Positions 10,776 to 20,676 of a stretch of DNA of 64,000 bases are shown here, piece by piece. Each line of letters starts with the position of its first letter. Positions within the stretch are counted from its first letter, which is position 1. The notes under the pieces are model-generated. The model was not told the DNA's origin and did not search any database. It saw only the letters and a list, made by a program, of their open reading frames with translations. The stretch comes from Pantoea agglomerans NBRC 102470 (lineage in GTDB: Bacteria > Pseudomonadota > Gammaproteobacteria > Enterobacterales > Enterobacteriaceae), in NCBI RefSeq assembly GCF_001598475.1, contig NZ_BCZA01000005.1:368076-432075 (forward strand), written 5' to 3'. The position numbers and the translations under genes are program-made.

Positions 10776-12104
10776 ATGACAGTAACCACATTTTCCGAAC
10801 TCGAACTCGACGAAAGCCTGCTACAAGCGTTGCAGGAAAAAGGCTTTACGCGCCCAACAGTGATCCAGGCTGCTGCAATTCCGCCCGCGCTGGAGGGCCG
10901 TGACGTTCTGGGTTCGGCACCTACAGGGACCGGGAAAACCGCCGCGTATCTGTTACCGGCGTTGCAGCACCTCCTTGATTTTCCGCGTAAGAAATCTGGC
11001 CCGCCACGCATCCTGATTGTGACCCCGACCCGCGAACTGGCGATGCAGGTCGCCGATCATGCGCGTGAGCTGGCGAAACATACTCATCTGGACATCGCCA
11101 CCATCACTGGCGGCGTGGCTTATATGAACCATGCCGAAGTGTTCAGCGAAAACCAGGACATCGTGGTCGCCACCACTGGCCGTCTGCTGCAGTACATCAA
11201 AGAAGAGAACTTTGACTGCCGCGCAGTAGAAACCCTGGTGCTGGATGAAGCGGACCGCATGCTCGATATGGGCTTTGCCCAGGATATCGAAACCATCGCG
11301 GCTGAAACGCGCTGGCGCAAGCAAACCCTGCTGTTCTCCGCCACGCTGGAAGGCGACAATATTCGTGACTTCGCCGAGCGTCTGCTGAACGATCCGGTTG
11401 AGCTGGAAGCGGACCCAAGCCGCCGTGAGCGCAAAAAGATCCAGCAGTGGTACTACCGCGCTGACGATCTGCAGCACAAGACCAAATTATTGATCCATCT
11501 GCTGAAACAGCCGGATGTGACGCGCAGCATCGTGTTCGTGCGTAAGCGTGAACGTCTGCATGAGCTGGTGAGCTGGCTGCACGAAGCGGGGATTCGTAGC
11601 AGCTATCTTGAAGGCGAAATGGTGCAGGCGAAGCGTAACGAAGCGATTAAACGTCTGAGTGAAGGCCGCGTTAACGTGCTGGTAGCGACGGATATCGCCG
11701 CGCGCGGCATTGACGTTGAAGATGTCAGTCATGTCTTCAACTATGACATGACGCGCACCGCCGATACCTATCTGCACCGCATCGGGCGTACCGGTCGTGC
11801 GGGCCGTAAAGGCATCGCCATCTCACTGGTTGAAGCGCACGATTTCGTGCTGCTGGGCAAAATCACCCGTTACGTGAACGAGCCAATCAAAGCGCGCGTG
11901 ATTGATGAGCTGCGCCCTGAGACGCGGGCGCCAAGTGCCAAAACGACCGGCAAACCGTCGAAAAAGGTTCTGGCGAAGCGTGCAGAGCAGAAAGCCAGTG
12001 AAACAGAAAAACCACGTGTGAAAAAACGCCATCGTGATGCCAAAAATGTCGGCAAACGCCGCAAGGCAAGCGGCAGTACGCCAGCTAACGAGAATGCGGA
12101 ATAA
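10776..12104 (+). CDS. srmB: ATP-dependent RNA helicase SrmB
   Basis: SrmB is a DEAD-box helicase acting early in 50S ribosome assembly. The 442 residues carry APTGTGKT (Walker A), PTRELA, LDEAD, SAT and the C-terminal HRIGRTGRAGR motif. A lysine/arginine-rich C-terminal tail (from about residue 385) probably binds RNA. The ATG is preceded by GAGG. A strong terminator follows within 20 nt. Confidence 0.97.
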   Translation: MTVTTFSELELDESLLQALQEKGFTRPTVIQAAAIPPALEGRDVLGSAPTGTGKTAAYLLPALQHLLDFPRKKSGPPRILIVTPTRELAMQVADHARELAKHTHLDIATITGGVAYMNHAEVFSENQDIVVATTGRLLQYIKEENFDCRAVETLVLDEADRMLDMGFAQDIETIAAETRWRKQTLLFSATLEGDNIRDFAERLLNDPVELEADPSRRERKKIQQWYYRADDLQHKTKLLIHLLKQPDVTRSIVFVRKRERLHELVSWLHEAGIRSSYLEGEMVQAKRNEAIKRLSEGRVNVLVATDIAARGIDVEDVSHVFNYDMTRTADTYLHRIGRTGRAGRKGIAISLVEAHDFVLLGKITRYVNEPIKARVIDELRPETRAPSAKTTGKPSKKVLAKRAEQKASETEKPRVKKRHRDAKNVGKRRKASGSTPANENAE

Positions 12105-12120
12105 ATCATCGCAGCTATAA

Positions 12121-12152
12121 AAAAATCGCCTCACAGGAGGCGATTTTTTTTA
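12121..12152 (+). terminator. Rho-independent terminator of srmB
   Basis: The stem AAAAATCGCCTC/GAGGCGATTTTT has a 4-nt loop and a run of eight Ts. The complementary A-run makes it potentially bidirectional. Confidence 0.9.
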
Positions 12153-12321
12153 TCTGATAATCAGTAACAGCCCTTTCACAATCTTTTATCTGCCAGAGCG
12201 CTTTCTTCATGACACTGGCATCAGCGTGCCGGAAAGTTAACTGTTTATCTTATTCATAATATTAATAAAAATTGCTGTGTGCGCTTTGCGCTAATTTTCA
12301 GCAACCGATAACTCAGGCTGC

Positions 12322-12705
12322 TCAAAGACTTTCAGTAAAGGTACGGGTAATCACGTCGCGCTGCTGCTCAGGTGTCAGTGAGTTAAAACGCACGGCATAG
12401 CCTGAAACACGGATGGTCAGCTGCGGATAGTTTTCAGGATGTTTAACTGCATCTTCCAGCGTTTCGCGGCGCAGAACGTTGACGTTCAGATGCTGTCCAC
12501 CTTCAACACGTACCTGTGGTTTGATTTCAACCGGCACTTCGCGGTAAGCGAATTCGCCCAGTTCGCTGATGGCGACAACCTGATCTTCTTCGTAGCCCGC
12601 TTTTGCACACAAGCAACGCGCTTCGGCTTTCTCTTCGTCCAGCAGCCAGAAGGAGTTCAGTAGTTGTGAATTGTTTGATTGAGTGATCTGGATACCAGTG
12701 ATCAT
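12322..12705 (-). CDS. grcA: Autonomous glycyl radical cofactor GrcA (YfiD)
   Basis: GrcA is a stand-in glycyl-radical domain that repairs oxygen-cleaved pyruvate formate-lyase. The start [16 protein letters not shown] gives 127 residues, the E. coli length, with GGGAG eight nt before it. The C-terminal [21 protein letters not shown] carries the radical glycine motif. An FNR-like site lies 76 nt upstream. Confidence 0.97.
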   Translation of the reverse strand: MITGIQITQSNNSQLLNSFWLLDEEKAEARCLCAKAGYEEDQVVAISELGEFAYREVPVEIKPQVRVEGGQHLNVNVLRRETLEDAVKHPENYPQLTIRVSGYAVRFNSLTPEQQRDVITRTFTESL

Positions 12706-12780
12706 GATTGCGTCTCCCGGGTAATACGTGGATAAATCAAATTTGAGGCCCCGGTATATCACCTTTGATCTCGGACAGTT

Positions 12781-12794
12781 TTGACCTGTATCAA
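12781..12794. promoter_or_regulatory. FNR-like binding site upstream of grcA
   Basis: TTGAC-CTGT-ATCAA differs by one base from the FNR consensus TTGAT-N4-ATCAA. It lies 76 nt before the grcA start. FNR activation of grcA (yfiD) is established in E. coli; it is inferred here. Confidence 0.65.
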
Positions 12795-12947
12795 TATTAA
12801 TCAGGCATTCCGGCCGCTTTTAAGCTAACCCGTTGATCTCAATACCCCTGCCACCTAAACTTAATTTGTATTATTCAAATTATTTTTGCCTTCAGGTCAG
12901 CGGCAGGAACCGCTAAGCTTATGGCACTAAAGTTAAGGGAGTTAAAC

Positions 12948-13628
12948 ATGGCTGAAAAGCTGACCTGGCACGACGTGCTGTCTGAAGAGAAAGAGAAACC
13001 CTATTTTATCGAGACGCTGAAGCAGGTCGCCGATCAACGCGCCGCAGGTGTCACGGTCTATCCGCCGCAGAAAGATGTGTTCAACGCCTTTCGCCTGACG
13101 GAGCTGGGCGACGTCAACGTCGTGATACTCGGTCAGGATCCCTATCACGGGCCTCATCAGGCGCACGGCCTGGCCTTCTCGGTACTGCCCGGCGTCCAGG
13201 TGCCGCCCTCTCTGCAGAATATCTATAAAGAGCTGATGCAGGATATTCCAGGTTTTCAGAAGCCCAGTCACGGCTTTCTTGAGAGCTGGGCAAAACAGGG
13301 CGTGATGTTGCTGAACACCGTGTTGACAGTTGAGGCGGGCAAAGCGCATTCCCATGCGCGATTTGGCTGGGAGACCTTTACGGATAATGTGATTGCGGCG
13401 ATTAACCAGCACTGTGAAGGGGTGATTTTTCTGCTGTGGGGTTCACATGCGCAGAAGAAAGGCAGCATTATCGATCGCCAGCGCCATCACGTGTTGCAGG
13501 CACCCCATCCCTCGCCGCTCTCCGCGCACCGTGGCTTTTTCGGCTGCAAACACTTTTCAACAACCAATGAGCTGCTGAGCGCTGCCGGTAAAAAGCCGGT
13601 GGACTGGACGCCGGTTTTACCGGACTAA
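12948..13628 (+). CDS. ung: Uracil-DNA glycosylase
   Basis: Ung removes uracil from DNA to start base-excision repair. The start [17 protein letters not shown] gives 226 residues and follows AAGGGAG. The water-activating motif GQDPYHG is at residues 62-68 (D64). The DNA-intercalation loop [13 protein letters not shown] is near the C-terminus. It is divergent from grcA and convergent with grpE. Confidence 0.97.
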   Translation: MAEKLTWHDVLSEEKEKPYFIETLKQVADQRAAGVTVYPPQKDVFNAFRLTELGDVNVVILGQDPYHGPHQAHGLAFSVLPGVQVPPSLQNIYKELMQDIPGFQKPSHGFLESWAKQGVMLLNTVLTVEAGKAHSHARFGWETFTDNVIAAINQHCEGVIFLLWGSHAQKKGSIIDRQRHHVLQAPHPSPLSAHRGFFGCKHFSTTNELLSAAGKKPVDWTPVLPD

Positions 13629-13639
13629 CGCCAGAAAGC

Positions 13640-13667
13640 ACACGGCCGCGTCAGTGCGCGGCCGTGT
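13640..13667. terminator. Hairpin between convergent ung and grpE
   Basis: ACACGGCCGCG and CGCGGCCGTGT form a perfect 11-bp stem with a 6-nt loop, located between two converging genes. There is no long T-run, so termination is probable but not certain. Confidence 0.6.
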
Positions 13668-13687
13668 AACGGGATTCAGGCGTTGAA

Positions 13688-14269
13688 TCAGCTTTTAGCT
13701 TTGGAAACCGCAACCATCGCCGGGCGCAGCAGGCGACCATTCAGCGTATAGCCACGCTGCATCACCAGCATGACATGGTTTGGCTCAAACTCTTCAGACT
13801 CCATCATCGACATCGCCTGATGCACTTCCGGGTTAAATGGCACGCCGGTTTCGCCGACCACTTCAACACCGAATTTACGTACGGCGCCCAGCAGGCCTTT
13901 CAGGGTCAGTTCAATCCCTTCAATCATCGAAGCCAGCTGTGGATCCTCTTTGTTCGCCACTTCCAGCGCACGTTCGAGACTGTCGATCACCGGCAGCAGT
14001 TCGTTGGCAAACTTCTCAAGCGCAAATTTGTGCGCCTTCTCAACGTCCATCTCGGCACGACGACGAATGTTCTCAATCTCTGCCTGCGCACGCAGCTGGG
14101 CATCGCGCACACCGGTCTGCGACTGCGCTAATTCAGCTTCGAGCTGAGCAATACGCTCATCACGCGGATCCACCTCTGCCGCTGTCTCCGCTTCCTGAGG
14201 TTGCTGCTGATCCTGCTGAATTTCGTCTGAGACTTGCTCGTTTGGGGTGTTCTGTTCTTTACTACTCAT
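13688..14269 (-). CDS. grpE: Nucleotide exchange factor GrpE
   Basis: GrpE exchanges ADP on DnaK in the Hsp70 cycle. The start [16 protein letters not shown] gives 193 residues and follows GGAGAAATT. After a disordered Gln/Glu-rich N-terminus comes a long coiled coil (about residues 40-90). The beta-domain holds [16 protein letters not shown] and a [15 protein letters not shown]-terminus. A sigma-32 promoter precedes it and nadK is divergent. Confidence 0.97.
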   Translation of the reverse strand: MSSKEQNTPNEQVSDEIQQDQQQPQEAETAAEVDPRDERIAQLEAELAQSQTGVRDAQLRAQAEIENIRRRAEMDVEKAHKFALEKFANELLPVIDSLERALEVANKEDPQLASMIEGIELTLKGLLGAVRKFGVEVVGETGVPFNPEVHQAMSMMESEEFEPNHVMLVMQRGYTLNGRLLRPAMVAVSKAKS

Positions 14270-14312
14270 GAATTTCTCCGCGTTTTGCACATTCATTTCG
14301 CTGGTTGGCTTA

Positions 14313-14340
14313 TTATGGGGATTGGTATGACGGATTCAAG
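14313..14340 (-). promoter_or_regulatory. Sigma-32 heat-shock promoter of grpE
   Basis: On the minus strand CTTGAA (-35) and CCCCATAA (-10) are 14 nt apart, matching the sigma-32 consensus. It lies 44-71 nt before the grpE start. Confidence 0.88.
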
Positions 14341-14391
14341 GGAACCTATCACATTGCCTTACCGTTTTGGCTTATAAGGAACACCGACCAG

Positions 14392-15270
14392 ATGAACAAA
14401 CACTTTAACTGCATTGGTATTGTGGGTCATCCGCGCCATCCCACCGCGTTAACCACGCATGAGATGCTCTGGCGCTGGCTGACAGCCAAAGGTTATCAAG
14501 TGATCGTTGAGAAGCAAATTGCGCAGGAGCTGTCGCTTCACGACGTACAGACGGGCACGCTGGCGGAGATTGGTCAGCAGGCTGATTTAGCGGTCGTGGT
14601 GGGCGGTGATGGCAATATGCTGGGCGCAGCGCGAGTGCTGGCGCGCTACGACATTAAAGTGATTGGGATTAACCGCGGTAATCTCGGCTTTCTTACCGAC
14701 CTTGACCCGGACAATGCGCAGCAGCAGCTGGATGAGGTGCTGCAGGGCAACTATTTCGTCGAGAGCCGCTTTCTGCTGGAAGCGCAGGTGTGCAAATCTG
14801 ACTGCTCGCCGCGCATTGGCTCCGCTATCAACGAAGTGGTGCTGCATCCCGGCAAAGTCGCGCACATGATTGAATTTGAAGTCTACATCGATGAAGTGTT
14901 CGCCTTCTCCCAGCGATCAGATGGGCTGATTATCTCAACACCCACCGGCTCGACCGCCTATTCACTCTCTGCGGGCGGCCCGATTCTGACGCCGTCACTT
15001 GAAGCGATTGTGCTGGTGCCGATGTTCCCGCATACGCTGTCAGCGCGGCCACTGGTCATCAACAGCAGCAGTACCATCCGTTTGCGCTTTTCCTCACGCC
15101 GCAGCGATCTGGAAATCAGCTGTGACAGCCAGATTGCGCTGCCGATTCAGGAAGGCGAGGATGTACTGATTCGGCGCAGCAGCAACCATCTGAACCTGAT
15201 TCATCCTAAAAACTACAGCTATTTCAATACGCTGAGTTCAAAGCTGGGCTGGTCAAAAAAATTGTTCTGA
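14392..15270 (+). CDS. nadK: NAD kinase
   Basis: NadK phosphorylates NAD to NADP. The start [16 protein letters not shown] gives 292 residues, identical to E. coli. The GGDGN motif is in [12 protein letters not shown] and the conserved [15 protein letters not shown] loop is present. It is divergent from grpE and upstream of recN, the usual order. Confidence 0.97.
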   Translation: MNKHFNCIGIVGHPRHPTALTTHEMLWRWLTAKGYQVIVEKQIAQELSLHDVQTGTLAEIGQQADLAVVVGGDGNMLGAARVLARYDIKVIGINRGNLGFLTDLDPDNAQQQLDEVLQGNYFVESRFLLEAQVCKSDCSPRIGSAINEVVLHPGKVAHMIEFEVYIDEVFAFSQRSDGLIISTPTGSTAYSLSAGGPILTPSLEAIVLVPMFPHTLSARPLVINSSSTIRLRFSSRRSDLEISCDSQIALPIQEGEDVLIRRSSNHLNLIHPKNYSYFNTLSSKLGWSKKLF

Positions 15271-15290
15271 AATGCGGCCTCCCCTCTTTA

Positions 15291-15328
15291 CTGGATAAAA
15301 AACCAGTTTATACTGTATGAAAAACCAT
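15291..15328 (+). promoter_or_regulatory. Two LexA-like SOS boxes upstream of recN
   Basis: The first box (15291-15306) has CTGG and CCAG around 8 nt. The second (15313-15328) has CTGT and CCAT around 8 nt. Both are degenerate relatives of CTGT-N8-ACAG. E. coli recN is preceded by more than one LexA site; regulation here is inferred by position. Confidence 0.6.
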
Positions 15329-15354
15329 ATGTGTTTATTCATACAGGTGAACCT

Positions 15355-17016
15355 ATGCTGGCCCAACTGACCATCAGTAATTTCGCTATCGTTCGTGAGC
15401 TCGACATTGATTTTCAACGCGGCATGACAGCAATCACTGGTGAGACCGGTGCCGGTAAGTCTATCGCGATTGATGCGCTGGGATTATGTCTGGGTGGTCG
15501 TGCTGATGCCGACATGGTGCGTCAGGGCGCCAGCCGGGCCGACCTCTGCGCCCGATTTCAGCTCAAATCTTCCCCTTCTGCTCAGCGCTGGCTGATTGAT
15601 AATCATCTGGACGATGGCAACGAATGTCTGCTGCGCCGGGTTATCAGCGCTGACGGACGTTCCCGCGGCTTTATCAACGGCACGGCGGTGCCGCTCTCTC
15701 AGCTGCGCGATCTCGGCCAGTTACTGATTCAGATCCACGGCCAGCATGCCCATCAGCTTCTGCTCAAACCAGACCATCAGAAACATCTGCTGGATGCCTA
15801 TGCCGGTCACGACGAGCTGCTGCAGCAAATGCGCGCCAGCTATCAGACCTGGCATCAGAGCTGCCGCACCCTGGCGCTGCATCAGCAGCAGGCGCAGGAG
15901 CGCGAATCCCGTCGCGAGCTGTTGCAGTATCAGTTGAAAGAGCTGAACGACTTCGCTCCGCAGCAGGGTGAATACGAGCAGATCGACGAAGAGTACAAGC
16001 GTCTGGCCAACAGCGGACAGTTGCTGTCGACCAGCCAGCAGGCACTGCAACTGTTAGCAGACAGCGATGACAATAATCTCAACAGCCTGCTCTACAGCGC
16101 ACGTGAGATGATTTCAGAACTGACCTCGCTGGATGAGAAGCTGAACGGCGTTCACAACCTGCTGGAAGAGGCGGCGATACAGCTGAGCGAAGCCAGTGAC
16201 GAACTGCGCCACTACTGCGACAGCCTCGATCTGGATCCTAACCGCCTGTACGAACTGGAACAGCGTATTTCGCGCCAGATCGCCTTAGCCCGTAAGCATC
16301 ACGTCACCCCTGAAGGGCTGCCTGAACTGCATCAGCAACTGCTGGCGGAAGCGGAACTGCTGTCTCAGCAGGAGAGCGATCAGGAGAGCCTGCAATTACT
16401 GGTGGGTGAACACTATCAGGCAGCGTTGCAAAGCGCAGAGCAGCTGCACCAGCAGCGCAGCCACTATGCAGATGAGTTGCAACTGCTGATTACCCAGAGT
16501 ATGCACCTGCTCTCGATGCCGCATGGCCAGTTTAAAATCGCGCTGACCTTTAATCCGGATCAGCTGACCGCAGACGGTGCGAGCCGCGTAGATTTCCAGG
16601 TAACCACTAACCCAGGTCAGCCACTGCAGCCGCTGGGCAAAGTCGCTTCGGGCGGTGAACTGTCACGTATCGCCCTGGCAATTCAGGTCATCACCGCGAA
16701 GAAAATGGAAACGCCGGCGATGATTTTCGATGAAGTGGATGTCGGCATCAGCGGCCCGACCGCCGCCGTGGTAGGTAAACTGTTGCGTCAGTTGGGCGAA
16801 TCGACCCAGGTGATGTGCGTAACCCACCTGCCGCAGGTTGCCGGTTGTGGTCATCAGCATTTTTATGTCAGCAAAGAGACCGATGGTGCGATGACCGAGA
16901 CCCATATGCAGCCACTGGACAAGCGTGCACGTCTGCAGGAACTGGCACGACTGCTGGGTGGCAGCGAGGTCACACGCAACACCCTGGCCAACGCAAAAGA
17001 ACTTTTAGCCGCATAG
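15355..17016 (+). CDS. recN: DNA repair protein RecN
   Basis: RecN is an SMC-like ATPase acting at double-strand breaks. The start [19 protein letters not shown] follows AGGTGA and gives 553 residues. Walker A GETGAGKS is near residue 30. Long coiled coils occupy the middle and the ABC signature [11 protein letters not shown] and Walker [12 protein letters not shown] are near the C-terminus. SOS-type boxes precede it. Confidence 0.97.
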   Translation: MLAQLTISNFAIVRELDIDFQRGMTAITGETGAGKSIAIDALGLCLGGRADADMVRQGASRADLCARFQLKSSPSAQRWLIDNHLDDGNECLLRRVISADGRSRGFINGTAVPLSQLRDLGQLLIQIHGQHAHQLLLKPDHQKHLLDAYAGHDELLQQMRASYQTWHQSCRTLALHQQQAQERESRRELLQYQLKELNDFAPQQGEYEQIDEEYKRLANSGQLLSTSQQALQLLADSDDNNLNSLLYSAREMISELTSLDEKLNGVHNLLEEAAIQLSEASDELRHYCDSLDLDPNRLYELEQRISRQIALARKHHVTPEGLPELHQQLLAEAELLSQQESDQESLQLLVGEHYQAALQSAEQLHQQRSHYADELQLLITQSMHLLSMPHGQFKIALTFNPDQLTADGASRVDFQVTTNPGQPLQPLGKVASGGELSRIALAIQVITAKKMETPAMIFDEVDVGISGPTAAVVGKLLRQLGESTQVMCVTHLPQVAGCGHQHFYVSKETDGAMTETHMQPLDKRARLQELARLLGGSEVTRNTLANAKELLAA

Positions 17017-17202
17017 CAGCGCACTTTTTTAACCGGCTGGGGTCATAAGCTTGCTCTGTAGAGGTTTCCAATAGCGAAAAGGTTTATTATCATCGGCACT
17101 TATGTCGCCAAAGTAATAAAGCCTGCCGCAGGCAGAGTTCAGATTTTGATGGCAAGAAAACCGCCTGTAAAAGGCGTTTGGCCCCGGAAAAGGAATGTAT
17201 AG

Positions 17203-17550
17203 ATGCGCTGTAAAACGCTGACTGCCGCGGCAGTAGTAATGTTGATGATGACCGCCGGATGTTCCACCTTAGAGCGCGTGGTCTATCGTCCTGATATCAA
17301 CCAGGGTAACTATCTGGTAGCTAATGACGTAGCCAAGATCCATACCGGTATGACACAGCAACAGGTGGCTTACACCCTCGGTACGCCGATGATGAAAGAC
17401 CCGTTTGGCAGCAACGTATGGTATTACGTGTTCCGTCAGGAGCCAGGTCATGAGCGCGTGAAGCAGCAGACGCTGACGCTGAACTTTGATGGCAACGGTG
17501 TTCTGACTAACATCGACAATAAGCAGAATCTGGCCAGAAACAGCGACTGA
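17203..17550 (+). CDS. bamE: Outer-membrane assembly factor BamE
   Basis: BamE (SmpA) is a lipoprotein of the BAM complex that inserts beta-barrel proteins. The 115 residues start with a lipoprotein signal whose lipobox is MTAGCS (Cys20). The conserved [11 protein letters not shown] and [19 protein letters not shown] segments follow. It sits downstream of recN and ends in a strong terminator. Confidence 0.96.
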   Translation: MRCKTLTAAAVVMLMMTAGCSTLERVVYRPDINQGNYLVANDVAKIHTGMTQQQVAYTLGTPMMKDPFGSNVWYYVFRQEPGHERVKQQTLTLNFDGNGVLTNIDNKQNLARNSD

Positions 17551-17582
17551 TTGAACGTAAGACCGTTTAAACAACAGACAGC

Positions 17583-17609
17583 AAAAAGGCGCACTGAGCG
17601 CCTTTTTTT
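17583..17609 (+). terminator. Rho-independent terminator of bamE
   Basis: AAAAAGGCGC and GCGCCTTTTT pair around a 5-nt loop, with seven Ts. It is probably bidirectional and shared with the convergent rnfH. Confidence 0.9.
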
Positions 17610-17645
17610 ATGCCCGCTATCCACTGAGCCTGACAGGATAGCGAC

Positions 17646-17939
17646 TTATTTTTTGCTTTCTGCCGCTCGCTCTGCGCGCTGACGGCGCAGCTCTTTGGGA
17701 TCGGCAATCAGCGGACGATAGATCTCAATACGATCGCCCTCATTAACCTCATCACCCAGCTTCACTGGCCGACTGTAGATGCCGACTTTGTTACTGGTGA
17801 GGTCAATCTCCCGACGCAGTTCCAGTAGCCCTGACTTTTGGATGGCCTGCTCTACCGTACTGCCCTGCTCCACTTTCACGTAAAGCTGATACTGTTTTTC
17901 AGGTAAGGCGTAGACCACCTCAACGGAGATCTCAGGCAC
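17646..17939 (-). CDS. rnfH: RnfH family ubiquitin-like protein (YfjF)
   Basis: RnfH-family proteins have a beta-grasp ubiquitin-like fold; the exact function is unclear. The likely start is GTG at 17939, giving [16 protein letters not shown] and 97 residues. It overlaps the ratA end by 8 nt. Conserved [11 protein letters not shown] and [12 protein letters not shown] segments are present and the tail is basic ([13 protein letters not shown]). The longer in-frame reading overlaps ratA heavily and lacks support. Confidence 0.88.
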   Translation of the reverse strand: MPEISVEVVYALPEKQYQLYVKVEQGSTVEQAIQKSGLLELRREIDLTSNKVGIYSRPVKLGDEVNEGDRIEIYRPLIADPKELRRQRAERAAESKK

Positions 17940-18366
17940 TGTAGACCTCTTTGGCACGCTGAGTGAAAGCCTGCACCATGCTGTTGGCAAGCTCTTTGAA
18001 GATACGTCCAAAGGCCATCTCTACCAGCATGTTGGTGAATTCAAACTCCAGGCTTAATTCAACCTTGCAGGCGTCATCGCCCAGCGAGACGAACTTCCAG
18101 CCGCCGGTCAGCTTGCGGAACGGTCCATCAACCAGTTGCATATGGATGCTCTGGTTATCTGTCAGGGTATTGCGGGTGGTAAATGTCTTGCTGATGCCCG
18201 CTTTCGACACATCCACGGACGCAGTCATCTGATTATCTGACGCATCCAGCACGCGGCTTCCGGTGCAACCCGGCAGGAATTGCGGATAGGCATCCACATC
18301 ATTTACAAGTTTGTACATCTGCCCGGCACTAAACGGGACCAGCGCCGAACGACTAATCTGAGCCAT
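17932..18366 (-). CDS. ratA: Ribosome association toxin RatA / CoQ-binding START domain protein
   Basis: RatA (YfjG) is a START/polyketide-cyclase fold protein. In E. coli it has been reported to block 70S association, and it is related to the CoQ10-binding Coq10 family. The 144 residues include [11 protein letters not shown] and [15 protein letters not shown] typical of the family. It overlaps rnfH and is divergent from smpB. Confidence 0.93.
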   Translation of the reverse strand: MAQISRSALVPFSAGQMYKLVNDVDAYPQFLPGCTGSRVLDASDNQMTASVDVSKAGISKTFTTRNTLTDNQSIHMQLVDGPFRKLTGGWKFVSLGDDACKVELSLEFEFTNMLVEMAFGRIFKELANSMVQAFTQRAKEVYSA

Positions 18367-18524
18367 AATGGTTCCTGTTCATCACGAAACCGCTGAATAA
18401 TAGCATTTTCAGCGATTAAACAAAAATGTCCCCGAGTGAGGGTGTGCTAGAATATCCCGTTTCCTGCCGCCCCGCTGGACTGGGGATGCGATAACCGACT
18501 AAGTGATGTAAAATACGCCGCACT

Positions 18525-19007
18525 ATGACAAAGAAAAAAGCACACAAACCCGGTTCTGCCACTGTTGCCATGAACAAACGCGCCCGTCACGAGTACTTCA
18601 TTGAAGAGGAGTACGAAGCGGGATTGTCGTTACAAGGATGGGAAGTTAAGTCACTTCGTGCTGGTAAAGCCAACATCAGCGACAGCTATATTCTGCTGCG
18701 CGATGGCGAAGCCTTTCTGTTCGGTTCAACCTTTCAACCCTTAGCCGTTGCCTCCAGTCACGTGGTCTGTGACCCGACGCGCAGCCGTAAGCTGCTGCTG
18801 AAGCAACGTGAACTCGACTCCCTGTATGGCCGCGTCAACCGCGAAGGCTACACCATCGTGGCGCTGTCGCTGTACTGGAAGAACGCTTGGTGCAAACTGA
18901 AGATTGGTGTTGCACGCGGTAAAAAAGAGCACGACAAGCGCGATGATATTAAAGACCGCGAATGGCAATTAGACAAAGCACGTATCATGAAGAATTCAAA
19001 GCGTTAA
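18525..19007 (+). CDS. smpB: SsrA-binding protein SmpB
   Basis: SmpB binds tmRNA and brings it to stalled ribosomes. The 160-residue protein has the OB-fold core ([25 protein letters not shown]). Its basic C-terminal tail ([24 protein letters not shown]) acts in the decoding centre. It is directly upstream of ssrA. Confidence 0.98.
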   Translation: MTKKKAHKPGSATVAMNKRARHEYFIEEEYEAGLSLQGWEVKSLRAGKANISDSYILLRDGEAFLFGSTFQPLAVASSHVVCDPTRSRKLLLKQRELDSLYGRVNREGYTIVALSLYWKNAWCKLKIGVARGKKEHDKRDDIKDREWQLDKARIMKNSKR

Positions 19008-19050
19008 GCACTGGATTTTGAGTTGTTTTGTTGCTAGTATTTGAAGTTCT

Positions 19051-19412
19051 GGGGCTGATTCTGGACTCGACGGGATTGTGAAGCCTTAGGAGCATGCCGA
19101 GGGGCGGTTTGCCTCGTAAAAAGCCGCAAAAAAATAGTCGCAAACGACGAAAACTACGCACTAGCAGCTTAATAACCTGCTTAGAGCCTTCTCTCCCTAG
19201 CTTCCGCTCTTAAGACGGGGATCAAGAGAAGTCAAACCCAAAAGAGATCGCGTGGATGCCTTGCCTGGGGTTGAAGCGTTAAATCCAATCAGGCTAGTCT
19301 GTTAGTGGCGTGTCTGTTCGCAGCTAACCGGCGAATGTAAAAACTGACTAAGCATGTAGTGCCGACGGTGTAGTAATTTCGGACGCGGGTTCAACTCCCG
19401 CCAGCTCCACCA
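19051..19412 (+). ncRNA. ssrA: tmRNA (SsrA)
   Basis: The gene begins GGGGCTGATTCTGGA and ends with a tRNA-like TTCAACTCCCGCCAGCTCCACCA-type acceptor/T arm (3' CCA at 19410-19412), 362 nt long. The resume codon GCA is at 19140. The tag reads ANDENYALAA followed by TAA (19170-19172), the same as in E. coli. The 3' end is a classic integration site; the island begins right after it. Confidence 0.98.
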
Positions 19413-19424
19413 AATTCTTGGTTG

Positions 19425-19497
19425 ATGGTTACCAGAACCATCATCGAAGTCCTGAGAGCCCGCAAGGTGAAAGCCTAGCGGGCTTTTTTGTGTCTGT
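19425..19497 (+). repeat. Left direct repeat bounding the island
   Basis: The sequence from GATGGTTACCAGAAC through the AGCCCGC hairpin to TGTGTCTGTG is repeated, diverged by about a fifth (counted by eye), at 26373-26450. Confidence 0.65.
19457..19490 (+). terminator. ssrA terminator (left copy of the island repeat)
   Basis: AGCCCGC and GCGGGCT pair, followed by TTTTTT. A diverged copy with the same flanks lies at 26410-26442. Confidence 0.85.
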
Positions 19498-19634
19498 GAT
19501 TTTGAAAGACACTATTAATGGCCCTGGCAGTGCTGGGACAACAGCCCCTCTGCGACCATCTAAACGCTGGAATCGCCGCGCGAACGCGCTGCGGTAATTG
19601 GATACTTGCTGATTATCCTGTCTGAACATGCAAG

Positions 19635-20296
19635 TTGGGCGGCGATGACGCGGGTATTAAGGCGATTATCGGCGGCGATGCGGTTGTCATCGCTCCCAAA
19701 TATCGCGACGCCTATTCAACCCATATTCCGGCAGTAATTCTGGCGGTTAATAAAAATCCGATGCGCTTTATCGACCACAGCGGCGGCGTTTCGCGTCGCC
19801 GGGTAATCCTGGCGTTTCCATAAGTAATACCGGCGAAAGAGCGTGACACGCAATTGCTGGATAAGATCAGCACCGAACTAGCCGTCATCGTTCGTCATCT
19901 GATGCAACGTTTCGCATCTCCTGATGAAGCGCGCGAGTTGTTGCAGGGCAGCAGTCATCCGGCGAAGCGCTGGAGATAAAGCGACAAGCCGATACGCTAG
20001 TCGATTTCGGTGGCTACCTGATGCCATTGAGCACGCCAAATGGGCTGTTTATCGGTAACGCCAATATTTGCCCTATAAACCCGAAGCGCTATCTCTATGA
20101 TGCGTATCTGTCCTTCATTGAATCGCGCGGACATCAGCATCCGCTCAGCCTGACAGCCTTCGGCCATGCTGTGCCACAGACTCTGAAAGAGTATGAACGT
20201 GTACTGCTCAAGCTCCGGACGAATAACGGCATACAAACCAACCTCAAGTTACATGAAGACAGTGAGGCAGATTGGCTGCCTGCATGTAGTGCCTGA
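19635..20296 (+). pseudogene. P4-type DNA primase/helicase C-terminal remnant
   Basis: The reading starts GGDDAGIKAIIGGDAVVI and continues NPMRFIDHSGGVSRRRVILAFP. This matches the C-terminal helicase part of phage P4 alpha-type primases. A TAA (19821-19823) interrupts it, after which VIPAKERDTQLLDKISTELAV continues in the same frame. A frameshift near 19950 then moves it to the frame reading VDFGGYLMPLSTPNG, which runs to 20296. The N-terminal two thirds are absent. This is a relic of a P4-like satellite that once integrated at ssrA. Confidence 0.75.
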
Positions 20297-20346
20297 TAAT
20301 CTCATCCCATAAAAACCAGCTTAGGCCAGTTTTTTAACATCCGTTA

Positions 20347-20416
20347 GGGTAATCACCTTAAGTGCATACTGATGTGCACCTGTAATGACACCATTCACTT
20401 ATTAATCTATTGATTA
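20347..20416 (+). repeat. Degenerate direct repeat, copy 1 (left of retron)
   Basis: The core AAGTGCATACTGATGTGCACC is partly palindromic and is followed by CCATTCACTTATTAA. A related segment (core AGTGCACACTAGTGTACATC, then CCATTTACCACTTAA) is at 23825-23896. The two flank the retron and the unknown gene. Confidence 0.5.
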
Positions 20417-20502
20417 ATATTAATTAATAGCATAAATGAAAAGAATGAAAACTATTAACGGAAATTATTTTTTTCGCTTTCGAATTTGTCGAATTGATGA
20501 TA

Positions 20503-20671
20503 TTTTCTGGTCAACCCTTAGTTTGGAAGTGCTCCGGCATTTCTTGTGGTTGGTGTATATCCGACCCGTTACTATTGTTTGGTTTCTCGTCGCAAGAACG
20601 CGAGGCGTCACGAGGACAGCCGTCCTCGTGCCACCTCGCGATCTTGCGCCTCGTAACCTGTGTAAGGGCTC
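20503..20671 (+). ncRNA. Retron msr-msd RNA (msDNA template)
   Basis: The a1 arm ends CCCTTA (20515-20520) and is followed by the expected branching G (20521). The a2 arm starts TAAGGG (20663-20668). In msr, one hairpin pairs GGAAGTGC with GCATTTCT around TCCG, and a second pairs GGTTGG with CCGACC. A GTTACT element follows, similar to the GAGTTACTGT element of Ec86. The msd is a long hairpin at 20591-20648. Its three paired blocks CGCAAGA/TCTTGCG, CGCGAGG/CCTCGCG and CACGAGGAC/GTCCTCGTG are separated by small mismatches and closed by the loop AGCC. The ends are approximate; the promoter was not identified. Confidence 0.88.
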
Positions 20672-20676
20672 ATTTG

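Noticed and set aside
20494..20676. 61-codon N-terminal extension of the retron effector
   Set aside because: It would translate the msr-msd RNA itself; the ATG at 20677 has a proper ribosome site and fits family length.
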